Shown here one piece after another: positions 35,305-44,053 of a DNA stretch of 64,000 nucleotides. The translations under genes were made by a program, and so were the position numbers. The notes below the pieces were generated by a model. That model had not been told where the DNA came from. It saw nothing but the letters and a program-made list of their open reading frames with translations, and made no database searches. Origin of the DNA: CADCWK01 sp965218235 (GTDB lineage Bacteria > Chloroflexota > Chloroflexia > Thermomicrobiales > UBA6265); assembly GCA_965218235.1 (NCBI GenBank), contig OZ244596.1, positions 1,984,001 to 2,048,000 of the forward strand, given 5' to 3'. How positions within the stretch are numbered: the stretch's first letter is position 1; each line of letters opens with the position of its first letter.

Positions 35305-36972
35305 TCAGCCCCGATACCCCGGCCCCTTGACCCACTCGCCCGGCGTGGCCCCGGTGTGCTCTCCATCCCTCAGGACGCGGCCGCCGTTGACCCACATGTC
35401 GCGGACCCCGGTCGAGAGTTGGTGCGTGTCCGTCCAGGTCGAGTGGTCCTGGATCGTCGCCGGGTCGAAGACGATCACGTCGGCCTTGAGACCCTCCCGA
35501 AGCAGGCCGCGGTCCCGCAGACCCAGCCGGTCGCAGACCGACGAGCTCATCTTCCGGACGGCGTCCTCGATCGTGATCACGCCCTCCTCGCGGACGTACT
35601 TCGCCAGCACCCGCGGGTACGTCCCGTAGGCGCGGGGGTGGGTCGGGCCGAGCGGTTCGGCCCACTCCGGGTCGACCCCTCCGGCGTCAGTTGCGACCCT
35701 GATCCACGGCTGCTTCAGCTGGAGCCGCAGGTTGTCCTCGCTCATTACGAAGTACATCGTGAAGATGTTGGCTCCCTCGATCGCCAGCAGGTCCAGCACG
35801 GTGTCCCGCCAGTCCTGCCCGCGGTCGGCGGCGATCTCGGAGACGCGCCAGCCCCGATATTTGATGATCTCCGGGTTGGTGATTCCGGCGACGAGGATAC
35901 CCTCCGGCCCGGCGGCGAGGCCGAGGTTCTCCCAGTCGCTGTTCTCGTCGGCCATCTCCTCGCGGAGCCGGGCCCGGATCTCCGGGTCGGCCAGGTTCTG
36001 GTAGAACTGGCCGCCTTCACTGGCCCAGTACGGCAGGCAGGAGGCGAGTCCGGTTCCGGCCGCCTCGTACGGATACATGTCGACCGTGACGTCGATCCCG
36101 TCGGCCCGGGCCCGGTCGATCATCGTGATCGCCTGCGGCATCTTGTGCCAGTTCTTCCGGCCGGCCGCCTTGAGGTGGTAGATCTCGGTGATGACGCCGG
36201 TCTGGCGGGACAGGGCGATCGCCTCGTCGATCCCTTCCAATAGCCGGGCCTCTTCGGAGCGGACGTGGGTGATGTGGATGCCGTTGTGCGCCGCGACGAC
36301 CTCCAGCAACGTGACCAGCTCATCGAACCCGGCGTAGGCGCCGGGAGGGTAGATCAGCGCCGTCGCGATCCCGAAGGCGCCGTCCCGCATCGCCTGGTCG
36401 AGGACATCGCGCATGGTCTGGAGCTCTTCGGCCGAGGCCGGACCCATGTCCATGCCCTTGCCGTACTCCCGGACGGTGCCGCCGCCGATGAAGGAGCCGA
36501 AGTTGACCGAGAGCCGGCGCCGTTCCAGGTCACGGAGCCAGTCGCCGAACCGCTCCCAGGTCCGGCCGAGCGCGTCCCATTCGGCGTAGGCCGTGGCGCC
36601 CATCCGGCGTTCCAGACCGCTGTCGAAGGGCTCGTCGATCCGACCACCAAAGGGGCTCGGCGTCGAGCCCTCGCCCATGATCTCGGTCGTCACGCCTTGC
36701 TTCACCTTGCTCAGCGAGCGCGGATCGGTCAGGAGCGGGACGAGGGAGTGGGACTGGATGTCGACGAAACCGGGGCTGACGACGTGCCCAGTCGCGTCGA
36801 CGACCTCGCCGGCATGGGCCGCGTCGAGCGTCCCGGCCGGGGCGATCACGGCGATCCGGTCCTCGCGCAGGGCGAGGTCGCCGTAGAACCAGGGGTTGCC
36901 CGTCCCGTCGACGATTCGCCCCCCGCGGATCAGGACGTCCCAGCCAGGGGTCGTGTCATGCTCTTCGGCCAT
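35305..36972 (-). CDS. N-acyl-D-amino-acid deacylase / D-aminoacylase-type amidohydrolase
   Basis: A 555-residue amidohydrolase. It starts with DVLIRGGRIVDGTGNPWFYG, the small beta domain of the D-aminoacylase group, then GFVDIQSHSLVPLLTD (the normally HxH-type first metal motif reads QSHS), KQGVTTEIMGEGSTPSP, and ITHVRSEEARLLEGIDEAI with a further metal histidine. C-terminal RVLRDGEHTGATPGEWV matches the family end. These enzymes remove acyl groups from N-acyl-D-amino acids or related dihydropyrimidine-like substrates. GAGGTG lies upstream of the ATG at 36972. Standing alone on its strand; substrate not fixed. Confidence 0.9.
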   Translation of the reverse strand: MAEEHDTTPGWDVLIRGGRIVDGTGNPWFYGDLALREDRIAVIAPAGTLDAAHAGEVVDATGHVVSPGFVDIQSHSLVPLLTDPRSLSKVKQGVTTEIMGEGSTPSPFGGRIDEPFDSGLERRMGATAYAEWDALGRTWERFGDWLRDLERRRLSVNFGSFIGGGTVREYGKGMDMGPASAEELQTMRDVLDQAMRDGAFGIATALIYPPGAYAGFDELVTLLEVVAAHNGIHITHVRSEEARLLEGIDEAIALSRQTGVITEIYHLKAAGRKNWHKMPQAITMIDRARADGIDVTVDMYPYEAAGTGLASCLPYWASEGGQFYQNLADPEIRARLREEMADENSDWENLGLAAGPEGILVAGITNPEIIKYRGWRVSEIAADRGQDWRDTVLDLLAIEGANIFTMYFVMSEDNLRLQLKQPWIRVATDAGGVDPEWAEPLGPTHPRAYGTYPRVLAKYVREEGVITIEDAVRKMSSSVCDRLGLRDRGLLREGLKADVIVFDPATIQDHSTWTDTHQLSTGVRDMWVNGGRVLRDGEHTGATPGEWVKGPGYRG

Positions 36973-37078
36973 GGTCTACGCGCACCTCGTGATCCGCGAC
37001 CCGACAACCCCAGCCAGCCACCGGGTGGCATCGAATCGCGACGAACCGGCGCCAAGGGTAGCACTGGATCCGGCGAGG

Positions 37079-38020
37079 TCAACGATCGATCGGTTCGGTG
37101 GCCCCGGCGACCCGTCCTGTTCGGCCCATTCGGACGTCCCGCTCGGGGTGGCCGTGGTGGAGGCGGTGCTGAAGCCAGACCGTCAGCCAGCCGGTCTTCG
37201 GCGCGATGACGAACGTCAGCAGGAACAGGCCGGTCGCGACCAGCACGACGCAGGCACCCGAGGGAATGTTTTGCCAGTAGGAAATGTAGAGGCCGGTGAT
37301 TCCGCAGGCCGCGCCGATCAGCGATGACAGGGCGACCATGACCGGGAGACGGTCGGTCAGGAGGCGGGCGGTGGCGGGCGGGGTGACGAGCATCGCCAGG
37401 ACGAGGATGTTGCCGACCGTCTGGATCGAGATCACGATCGACAGGGCCAGCAAGAGCAGGAACAGCTGGTCGAAGCGCCAGAGCCGGAAGCCGCGGGAGG
37501 CGGCGAAAGTGCGGTCGAAGGCGACGGTCGTCAACTCGCGGCGGAAGTAGAGCAGGGCGAGCAGGACCGTCCCGCCGACCGCGGCCGTCAGCGCGAGGTC
37601 CTGCCGGGTCACGCCGAGGATCGTGCCGAAGAGGAAGCTGTTCAGGTCGCGGGCATAACTCTGCTGCCCGGAGATGATCGCGATGCCGAGGGCGAACATC
37701 CCGGCGAACAGGACGCCGATCGAGGTGTCGTGCGAGATTCGGCCGCTCTGGCTGATCGTGCCGATCCCCAGGGAGACGATCACCGCCGCGACGAGGGCGC
37801 CGATCAGGAAGTTGCCGCCGGTGACGAAGGCGATCGCGACGCCGGGGAAGATCGCGTGGGACAGGGCGTCGCCCATGAAGGCGAGTCCGCGCAGCGTAAC
37901 GAAGGCACCGGTGGCGCCGCAGATCACGCCGACCATGACGATCGCGAGGAAGGCGTGCTGCATGAAGGTTCGCTCGAGCGGATCGAACAGCCAGCGGGAC
38001 AGGTCGCTGAAGTCGATCAT
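37079..38020 (-). CDS. Metal (zinc/manganese-type) ABC transporter permease
   Basis: A 313-residue ZnuB/MntB-type permease with about eight membrane segments. Family features are GLAFMGDALSHAIFPGVAIA near residue 45-64 and the coupling loop region, SIQTVGNILVLAMLVTPPATARLL near residue 200. The start overlaps the ATPase stop by 4 bases. A histidine-rich C-terminus (LQHRLHHGHPERD) could bind metal. No solute-binding protein gene is adjacent. Confidence 0.92.
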   Translation of the reverse strand: MIDFSDLSRWLFDPLERTFMQHAFLAIVMVGVICGATGAFVTLRGLAFMGDALSHAIFPGVAIAFVTGGNFLIGALVAAVIVSLGIGTISQSGRISHDTSIGVLFAGMFALGIAIISGQQSYARDLNSFLFGTILGVTRQDLALTAAVGGTVLLALLYFRRELTTVAFDRTFAASRGFRLWRFDQLFLLLLALSIVISIQTVGNILVLAMLVTPPATARLLTDRLPVMVALSSLIGAACGITGLYISYWQNIPSGACVVLVATGLFLLTFVIAPKTGWLTVWLQHRLHHGHPERDVRMGRTGRVAGATEPIDR

Positions 38021-38856
38021 CCAACCGTCTCCGTCACGGCGCCAGCGGCCGGGTCGGTCAGGATGATGACCTGCCCGCCGAAGGTCGCCCGCAGCGCCGC
38101 CGGGGTCAGGACCGTCTCCGGGGCGCCGTCGGCGACGATCGTGCCGTTGACGAGCAGGACGCGGTCAGCGGCCGTCCGGGCCTGCTCCAGGTCGTGGGTG
38201 GCGTAGATCACGGTCTTGCCGATCTCGCTCTGGCCGCGCAGGAGGGTCAGCAGCAGCCGCTGGGTCGGGACATCGACCCCGGTGAAGGGTTCGTCGAGCA
38301 GGAGGATGTCGCCGTTCTGCATCAGCGCGCGAGCGAGGAAGACGCGCTGCTGCTGGCCGCCGGAGAGCTCACCGATCTGGGTCCGGGCGTAGCTGGGCAT
38401 CCCGACCCGCTCCAGGGCATCGAGTGCCTGGCGGCGCAGTTCGCGACGGAACGGCAGCAGCCGCGCCAGCGGGCCACCGACCGGAGCGCCCATCAGGACG
38501 ACGTCGAGCACGTCGACCGGGAACGACCAGTCGACGCCGGTCCGCTGCGGGACATAACTCACGCGTGGCGTGCGACCGTCGGCGAGGCGGTGGCGTTGAA
38601 CGCGTCCATGCGATGGCCGGAGCATCCCCGCCAGCACCTTGAGCAGCGTGCTCTTTCCGGCGCCGTTCGGCCCGACGAGGCTGACGGTTTCGCCGCCCTG
38701 GAAGCTGACCGAAACGTCCTCCAGCGCCAGCCGCCGGCCGAAATGCACGGAGATGCCCTCGGCGGCCAGCCGGGGAGGGGCAAGGAGAATGGGCTCTGCT
38801 CTCGCCGGAGCAGGGCCGGTTCTGGGACGTTCAATTACTGGGGGAGATGCGGTCAT
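38017..38856 (-). CDS. Metal ABC transporter ATP-binding protein
   Basis: A 279-residue ATPase of a ZnuC/MntA-type importer. Walker A is LVGPNGAGKSTLLKVL, the signature is LSGGQQQRVFLARAL, Walker B is ILLLDEPFTGVD, and the switch histidine is in VIYATHDLEQ. A roughly 25-residue Pro/Ala-rich tail precedes the domain. A palindrome lies 90 bases upstream, between this gene and the Fur-family regulator that precedes it on the same strand. Confidence 0.94.
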   Translation of the reverse strand: MTASPPVIERPRTGPAPARAEPILLAPPRLAAEGISVHFGRRLALEDVSVSFQGGETVSLVGPNGAGKSTLLKVLAGMLRPSHGRVQRHRLADGRTPRVSYVPQRTGVDWSFPVDVLDVVLMGAPVGGPLARLLPFRRELRRQALDALERVGMPSYARTQIGELSGGQQQRVFLARALMQNGDILLLDEPFTGVDVPTQRLLLTLLRGQSEIGKTVIYATHDLEQARTAADRVLLVNGTIVADGAPETVLTPAALRATFGGQVIILTDPAAGAVTETVG

Positions 38857-38946
38857 GAAGTCTCGTCGTCGCTTTGGTCGCCGGCGCGACCCACGCCCAG
38901 CGGATCGCTGGTCCGGTGATCCAGTCTAGGGGTGATGAGATAATGT

Positions 38947-38960
38947 TTCAATTAATTGAA
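38947..38960. promoter_or_regulatory. Candidate metal-regulator operator (14-bp perfect palindrome)
   Basis: TTCAATTAATTGAA is a perfect palindrome in an otherwise GC-rich genome, flanked by TGAGATAATG on one side. It sits between the Fur-family gene and the metal ABC genes, 90 bases upstream of the ATPase start, where an operator of a zinc- or manganese-responsive repressor would be expected. Its identity as a Zur or Fur box is inferred from position, size and AT content. Confidence 0.6.
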
Positions 38961-38995
38961 CTCGGGCGTGCCAACAGTCCCGACGGACGTTGACG

Positions 38996-39460
38996 TCAGG
39001 CGGCGCGACAACCGGGACAGACACCGAAGACCTCGATCATGTGGCCCTGAATCTCGTAGGCGGTGTCGCGGGTCAGCGTCGTGACCAGCTCATCCATTGG
39101 GCACTGCGTGAAGGCGACCGCCACGCCGCATTGCGAGCAGATCAGGTGGTGACGATGGCCGGGTGTTCCGACGACGTAGGCGGAGCGGCCATCCGGCTGG
39201 AGCAGGCGGGTCAGGACATCGACCGAGGCGAGGATCTCGAGCGTCCGGTAGACCGTCGCCCGGCCCAGCGTTGGCTCAGCGACGCGGAGGTCGGCGACGA
39301 CTTGTTCGGCGGTGAACGGCCTGTCGTACCGCAGGACCGCCGCGATCACCGATTGCCGGGGTGCGGTCGTCCGATAGCCGTGCCTCGAAAGCACCGCCAC
39401 GATCTCCTCGGTCGTGAGGTCGGGTGTCGTTTCCATTGTCATCAGTCCCGTTTGCGTCAT
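38996..39460 (-). CDS. Fur-family metal-responsive regulator (Zur/Fur/Mur)
   Basis: A 154-residue regulator. The winged-helix DNA-binding domain includes YRTTAPRQSVIAAVLRYDRPFTAEQVVADL and RATVYRTLEIL; the metal domain has HRHHLICSQCG and the second pair CPGC at the C-terminus, a structural zinc site. Located just upstream of the zinc-type ABC genes on the same strand, it is likely Zur, but Fur or Mur cannot be excluded. Start choice is uncertain: 39460, 39442 and 39436 are all possible, none with a strong ribosome site. Confidence 0.9.
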   Translation of the reverse strand: MTQTGLMTMETTPDLTTEEIVAVLSRHGYRTTAPRQSVIAAVLRYDRPFTAEQVVADLRVAEPTLGRATVYRTLEILASVDVLTRLLQPDGRSAYVVGTPGHRHHLICSQCGVAVAFTQCPMDELVTTLTRDTAYEIQGHMIEVFGVCPGCRAA

Positions 39461-39573
39461 GCTGTAATGGTACCACCGCGCGGTCCGGGAATCGGTCGTT
39501 CGACCGGTCCTGCGACCGCTCGCTGGGTCCCCGATCGTGGCGTCCTGTCCCCTCACCAGCAGGAGGATTCGCG

Positions 39574-40137
39574 TTGCGGCTGTTCCGGTACATCCCCTTT
39601 ACGCTGTCCGCAATCGTCGGCTCGATCGTGGTCGACCTGATCGTCGTCCAGCTCCTCGGGCTGTCGGAGCGGCTCCCGCTGCTCCTCGTCATCGACCTGG
39701 CGGCGGTCGTGCTGGGCCTGGTGCTGGATGCCGCCCGGCTGCGGCAACGCCCGTTCGAGTTCCGCGCCTTCGCCCCCTTCCCACCGGATGAGATCCTCGA
39801 CCGGGCCGACATCTGGTTCGAGCGCGCTGGCTGGGATGTCAAGGCGGGACCGGACGACCGCGTCGTCGCCGAGCGGCAACCTGCCCTGAATACGGCGACG
39901 CTACTCGTCCTGCTGGTCGCCGGGGTCGTGCCCGGCATCGTCTACCTCCTCGTCGCCCGCCGGGCGAAGGTCGTCACGATGACCGTGCGGGCCGCCCCGG
40001 CCGAGGGGGGTGGGACGGTCGAGCTGACCGGGACGGGCCTGAGCAGCGAGGCGCTCGCCTTCTTCCGCGGGCTCCACGCCGAGAGCAGGCGACGACCAGA
40101 CGAACCCGACCGGGAAGTCGGTTCAGCCCGGAATTGA
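39574..40137 (+). CDS. Two-part membrane protein, first of three paralogues
   Basis: A 187-residue protein: an N-terminal hydrophobic pair (FTLSAIVGSIVVDLIVVQLLG, LLLVIDLAAVVLGLVLD), a soluble segment with PDEILDRADIWFERAGWDVK, then a third membrane segment (NTATLLVLLVAGVVPGIVYLLVA) followed by a strand pair. The start is TTG 39574 with AGGAGG 7 bases upstream. The same layout recurs in the next two genes. No family recognised. Confidence 0.75.
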   Translation: MRLFRYIPFTLSAIVGSIVVDLIVVQLLGLSERLPLLLVIDLAAVVLGLVLDAARLRQRPFEFRAFAPFPPDEILDRADIWFERAGWDVKAGPDDRVVAERQPALNTATLLVLLVAGVVPGIVYLLVARRAKVVTMTVRAAPAEGGGTVELTGTGLSSEALAFFRGLHAESRRRPDEPDREVGSARN

Positions 40138-40252
40138 TAGTCCGGCTCGAAAAGAAACGGTTGAACGACACTGGCGCCCGGAACGGACCGTGAGAAAGTA
40201 GGTGCGGCAAGGCAATTTGCCGCCGGATCACGCGAGTGAAGGGAGCGTCGCC

Positions 40253-40873
40253 ATGTTCGACCGCTACGCATTTGGACGGCTGGCCCGCGCGATGCCGGCG
40301 ACGACGGTCGCGGTCGTCTGCGTGGTCCTGCTGATGATCGTCATCGTCTACCAAACGATCGCCGACGGGATCGACGCGGATGCCGGGTCGGCGATCCTGC
40401 CGCTGCTGTTCATCTTCGGTCTGTTCACCGTCCTTGGGCTGATCATGGATGGCAGTGCCAACGCCCGCGCGAAGACGCACTGGGAGACGGTCCTGCCTGT
40501 CTCCGCCACCGACCTCGAGCGACTGGCTTCCGGCTACTTCGCCGACCACGGCTGGACGGCCCAGCGGGACGATGCCGACTTCAAGGTCTTCGTCCGCCGG
40601 ACGCGCCTCAACATCGTTCTGCTGATCGTGCTGGCGTTCCTCGGTGTCTTCCCGGCTGTGCTGTACCTGGCGTTCTGGTCCCTCAGTCGCCAGGAGGCCA
40701 TGTCTGTCCGCACCACGCCGGTCCCAGCCGGCGCCTGGATCGAGATGGTCGGGCCGAACGCGGCCATGGGCGGGTTCTACCGGGAGGTCGTTGTCGCGCT
40801 ACCTCAGCCGCCTGGCGCACTGGGACGGACCGCGGGGCGCCCGCTAAGTGCGGGCGGATTCGATGCATTCTGA
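40253..40873 (+). CDS. Two-part membrane protein, second of three paralogues
   Basis: A 206-residue protein sharing layout with its neighbours: two N-terminal membrane segments (TTVAVVCVVLLMIVIVYQTI, ILPLLFIFGLFTVLGLIMD), a soluble part with LASGYFADHGWTAQRDD, then NIVLLIVLAFLGVFPAVLYLAFW and a strand with AMSVRTTPVPAGAWIEMVG. ATG 40253 with GGGAG 7 bases upstream. The TTPVPxGxxIE segment is nearly identical in the third paralogue. Confidence 0.75.
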   Translation: MFDRYAFGRLARAMPATTVAVVCVVLLMIVIVYQTIADGIDADAGSAILPLLFIFGLFTVLGLIMDGSANARAKTHWETVLPVSATDLERLASGYFADHGWTAQRDDADFKVFVRRTRLNIVLLIVLAFLGVFPAVLYLAFWSLSRQEAMSVRTTPVPAGAWIEMVGPNAAMGGFYREVVVALPQPPGALGRTAGRPLSAGGFDAF

Positions 40874-41148
40874 CCATCCCGGCCAGCGGTTCGCCCGGAG
40901 CTTCCCGGTCACGTCCCTGGCGGTGGCGAAGCCCCTCATCCTGTTCATCTTTTACTCATCTTGATCTCGTTCGAGACTGAGCGTGGCCCGATCCAGCTTC
41001 CCGATATCGAGCGAGGGCATGGCAGCGGCGAGCGAGGCTGGCAGGTATTCCAGCAAACCGGCTCGGCAAGGGCGCGGCGATTGCAATCGGGATGGCAGAC
41101 TAGCGATGCATGAAGTGTGTTGACTCGGGAGATGACGGGGACGATTTG

Positions 41149-41712
41149 ATGGAACGAGTGTGGGCCGGACTTGGAGCGGGTGCGGCGGTCGGCGCGCTGG
41201 TCGGGGCGATCGTCGCTGTCCTGCTGCGGACGCTGACCAGCCTGGATGTCTCATGGCTGTACATCGTCGCGCTGGCCGCGGTCATCGGCGCGGTGATCGG
41301 CGGCAGCCTGATCCTCGTCCGGCTCGACCGCGAGCCCTACCGGCTGCACGAGTGGGCGCCGCTGCGGAACGAGACGATCCTGCGGCAGGCGACGCGGCGT
41401 TATCGCGAGGCCGGCTGGGAGGTCCGCGACACCGGCGACCAGGCGATGACCTTCATGCGGAAGGCCCGGCCCAACGCCGGAATCGCCGTGCTACTGCTGC
41501 TCGCCCTGATCGTGCCGGGCGTCGTCTACTGGTTCGCCGTCAAGCGCACCCTGGTCACGACCATCGTGACCACGCCGGTCCCCGACGGCAGCGAAATCGA
41601 GATTTCGGTCAACCAGAGCGGGGATGGGGGTCGGATCTCGGCCGTGGCATTCTTCAATTCGCTCCACGACCTCGTCTCCGAGCCGACCAATGGCCGGACG
41701 GAGTCGATCTAG
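41149..41712 (+). CDS. Two-part membrane protein, third of three paralogues
   Basis: A 187-residue protein with the same plan: two membrane segments (GAAVGALVGAIVAVLLRTLTS, LYIVALAAVIGAVIGGSLIL), a soluble stretch with ILRQATRRYREAGWEVRDTGD, then NAGIAVLLLLALIVPGVVYWF and a strand ending VTTPVPDGSEIEISVN. Start at 41149 chosen by the family N-terminus; frame is open earlier. Followed by a DUF2207 gene on the same strand. Confidence 0.72.
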   Translation: MERVWAGLGAGAAVGALVGAIVAVLLRTLTSLDVSWLYIVALAAVIGAVIGGSLILVRLDREPYRLHEWAPLRNETILRQATRRYREAGWEVRDTGDQAMTFMRKARPNAGIAVLLLLALIVPGVVYWFAVKRTLVTTIVTTPVPDGSEIEISVNQSGDGGRISAVAFFNSLHDLVSEPTNGRTESI

Positions 41713-41898
41713 CCAATCGAGTCCAGACCGTCGTGACCGTGCCGCCACCGTTCGGTGACACGTCGAGCTCGCCGGCAGGGCACAATCAGCTCGACAGCCC
41801 AAATGTCGGCCCGGAGCGGCGACTTAGCTGGCTCCGCTCGTCGTCAGTGGCAACCTGACGGCACCGTATCGCGTTCTGAACGATGGAGATGCGACGTG

Positions 41899-44025
41899 AT
41901 GCGATTTCGACACGAGGACCGACCGGCCAGATTTCGCCTCGTCCTCCGTTCCCTGGCCGCGGCGATGCTGCTGGCGGCGCTGCTCGTCCCCGTGGTGGTC
42001 GGACTGCTGGCAAGACCGGTCATCGTCTCGGCCCAGAGCAACGCCGTCATCTGGCGGAACTACGACGTCACGCTCGATGTGCAGACCGATGGCCGGGTGC
42101 TGGTCAGCGAGCGGCAGGTCGTCGACTTCAACGGGGGTCCGTTCCATACGGCCTTCGCCAACATCCCGACCAATCGCGTTGACGGCATCACCGATGTCGC
42201 CGTCGCGGAGGAGGTCGACGGGACGCTTCAGCCGTACCAGGGGACGAGGTCCTCCAGCTATAGCGAGCGCCCCGAGACGTTCCGCGCCCGCCAAACCTCC
42301 TCCGAGATCCAGATCGACTGGGCCTTCCCCTCGACCACGGCCAAATCTCGAACGTTCTTGCTGACCTACACCGTTCTCGGCGCCGTCCGCAGCTATCCGA
42401 ACGACGTGATGCCCAACCAGCAGCTCTTCTGGAACGCGATCCCGTCGGACGTTTCCAACGTCGCGCCGGTGGAGAACGCCAGCGCGACGATCATCCTGCC
42501 CGAGGCCGTGCCGATCGATCAGGCTATCGTCGAGCAGCGGCCCAATGACGACGAGCTCTACGCCGGCTCAGGGCAAGGGTTCGACCCGACCCGGAATCCG
42601 GAGTTCTCCAGCGACGGCCGGACCTGGACCTACACGGCGAGCGATCTCCGGAATGGCGAGGGACTCTATGTCCGGCTCCAGTTCCCGCCGATCCTGAACG
42701 CGCCGATCCCGTCGTGGCAGCAGGCCGACGATGCCCAGCGCCAGGCCGACGCCGTGGCGGCTGACCGGGCCGGGACGCTGCGGCTGGTCTTCCTGGCCGC
42801 CGCGATCCTGCTCGCGGTCGGCGGAAGCATCGTCGTCTTCGCGCTCTGGTACACCCGCGGCCGCGATCCGCACGTCGGCCTGATCGCCGACATCTACCCC
42901 ACCCCGCCGGACGACCTCGCCCCCGGAGTGGCGGGTGCCCTGATCGACGAGCAGGCCAACTACCGGGACGTCGTCGCGACGCTGGTCGACCTCCAGGCCC
43001 GTGGCGTCGTTGAGATGACGCCGACCGAGGCGGGCGGCATGGTTGACTACCGGATCGTCCTCAGGCAGGCGGCCACCGGCCTCCGCCGGGTGGAGACCGG
43101 GCTGCTGACGGTGCTGTTCGGTGAGATTCCAGCGCCGGGCGCGACCGTCAACCTCAGTCAGGTCAAGCCGCGCTTCGACGTCAACATTCCCCGGCTGAGC
43201 GAGGACATCTACGCTGAACTCGTCCAGCACCAGTACTTCGAGCGCTCGCCGGAGGAGACCCGCGCGGCCTGGAACCGCGGGACCCGGATCGCGATGATCG
43301 GCGCGATCATCGCCGCCGTCGTGCTGTTCTTCGCGCTGGACTCGATCACGGGATGGATCATCCTGCCGATCGCTGTCCTGGTCCTGCTGACGATCGCGGC
43401 CCGGCGGCTGGCCAACGCGATGCCGCGCAAGACGATCGCGGGTGCCGAGGCGGCCGCCAAGTGGAACGCCTTCAAGCGCTACCTCTCCTCGCTGGATCGC
43501 TACGAGAAGCTCGACGTCGAGGCGGCTCAGGGTATCTTCGACCGCTACCTGCCCTACGCGGTGGCCTTTGGCCTTGAGACCCAGTTCCTCGACCGCTTCA
43601 ACCGTTCGGGGATTCGACCGATGGCGATGGCTGGTGGCGACTTCGGCGGGGGGGATTCGTTCGACCCGTACCGTGGCTATGGGCGTCGGCGCCGAGGCAT
43701 CGGCGGCCCGATCATCATCGGTGGGCCGTTCGTCGGCGGTGGTGGCTTCGGAGGCCAACAGGGCGGTGGCGATCGGCCCGGTGACGGTCCGGGGGATGGC
43801 GGCGGCGGTGGCGGAGGTGGAATGCCGGACCTGAACGACGCCAGTCGCGGCGCCCTCGGGGGGCTGAACTCCGGCGCCGGCGGCCTGCTCGACATGCTCG
43901 GCTCGGCGGCCCGGACCTTCGGTGGCGGCTCTGGCGGCGGTGGCTGGGGCGGTGGTGGTGGCGGCTTCGGCGGGGGTGGCGGAGGCGGAGGCGGAGGCGG
44001 AGGCGGCTCCCGTGGCTTCGGCTGA
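41899..44025 (+). CDS. DUF2207-domain membrane protein with Gly-rich tail
   Basis: A 708-residue protein. After a signal/anchor (LRSLAAAMLLAALLVPVVVGLLA) comes an extracellular DUF2207 beta-domain (IWRNYDVTLDVQTDGRVLVSERQ, later WNAIPSD), a membrane segment near residue 300 (LRLVFLAAAILLAVGGSIVV), a cytoplasmic region with YPTPPDDLAPGVAGALIDEQ, and two more segments (IAMIGAIIAAVVLFFALDSI). The C-terminus is extremely Gly/Ser-rich and ends SRGFG, common in this family. GGAG lies 10 bases before the ATG at 41899. Function of the family is unknown. Confidence 0.9.
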   Translation: MRFRHEDRPARFRLVLRSLAAAMLLAALLVPVVVGLLARPVIVSAQSNAVIWRNYDVTLDVQTDGRVLVSERQVVDFNGGPFHTAFANIPTNRVDGITDVAVAEEVDGTLQPYQGTRSSSYSERPETFRARQTSSEIQIDWAFPSTTAKSRTFLLTYTVLGAVRSYPNDVMPNQQLFWNAIPSDVSNVAPVENASATIILPEAVPIDQAIVEQRPNDDELYAGSGQGFDPTRNPEFSSDGRTWTYTASDLRNGEGLYVRLQFPPILNAPIPSWQQADDAQRQADAVAADRAGTLRLVFLAAAILLAVGGSIVVFALWYTRGRDPHVGLIADIYPTPPDDLAPGVAGALIDEQANYRDVVATLVDLQARGVVEMTPTEAGGMVDYRIVLRQAATGLRRVETGLLTVLFGEIPAPGATVNLSQVKPRFDVNIPRLSEDIYAELVQHQYFERSPEETRAAWNRGTRIAMIGAIIAAVVLFFALDSITGWIILPIAVLVLLTIAARRLANAMPRKTIAGAEAAAKWNAFKRYLSSLDRYEKLDVEAAQGIFDRYLPYAVAFGLETQFLDRFNRSGIRPMAMAGGDFGGGDSFDPYRGYGRRRRGIGGPIIIGGPFVGGGGFGGQQGGGDRPGDGPGDGGGGGGGGMPDLNDASRGALGGLNSGAGGLLDMLGSAARTFGGGSGGGGWGGGGGGFGGGGGGGGGGGGGSRGFG

Positions 44026-44053
44026 TTCTCCGGACACGCCGGATCGGCCCCCG

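Noticed and set aside
39469..39477. GGTACCACC (minus strand GGTGGTACC) before the Fur-family gene, resembling a T-box core
   Set aside because: The flanking bases do not fit (no AGGG before, no GCG after, no closing CCCT arm) and there is no stem I; a chance 9-mer.
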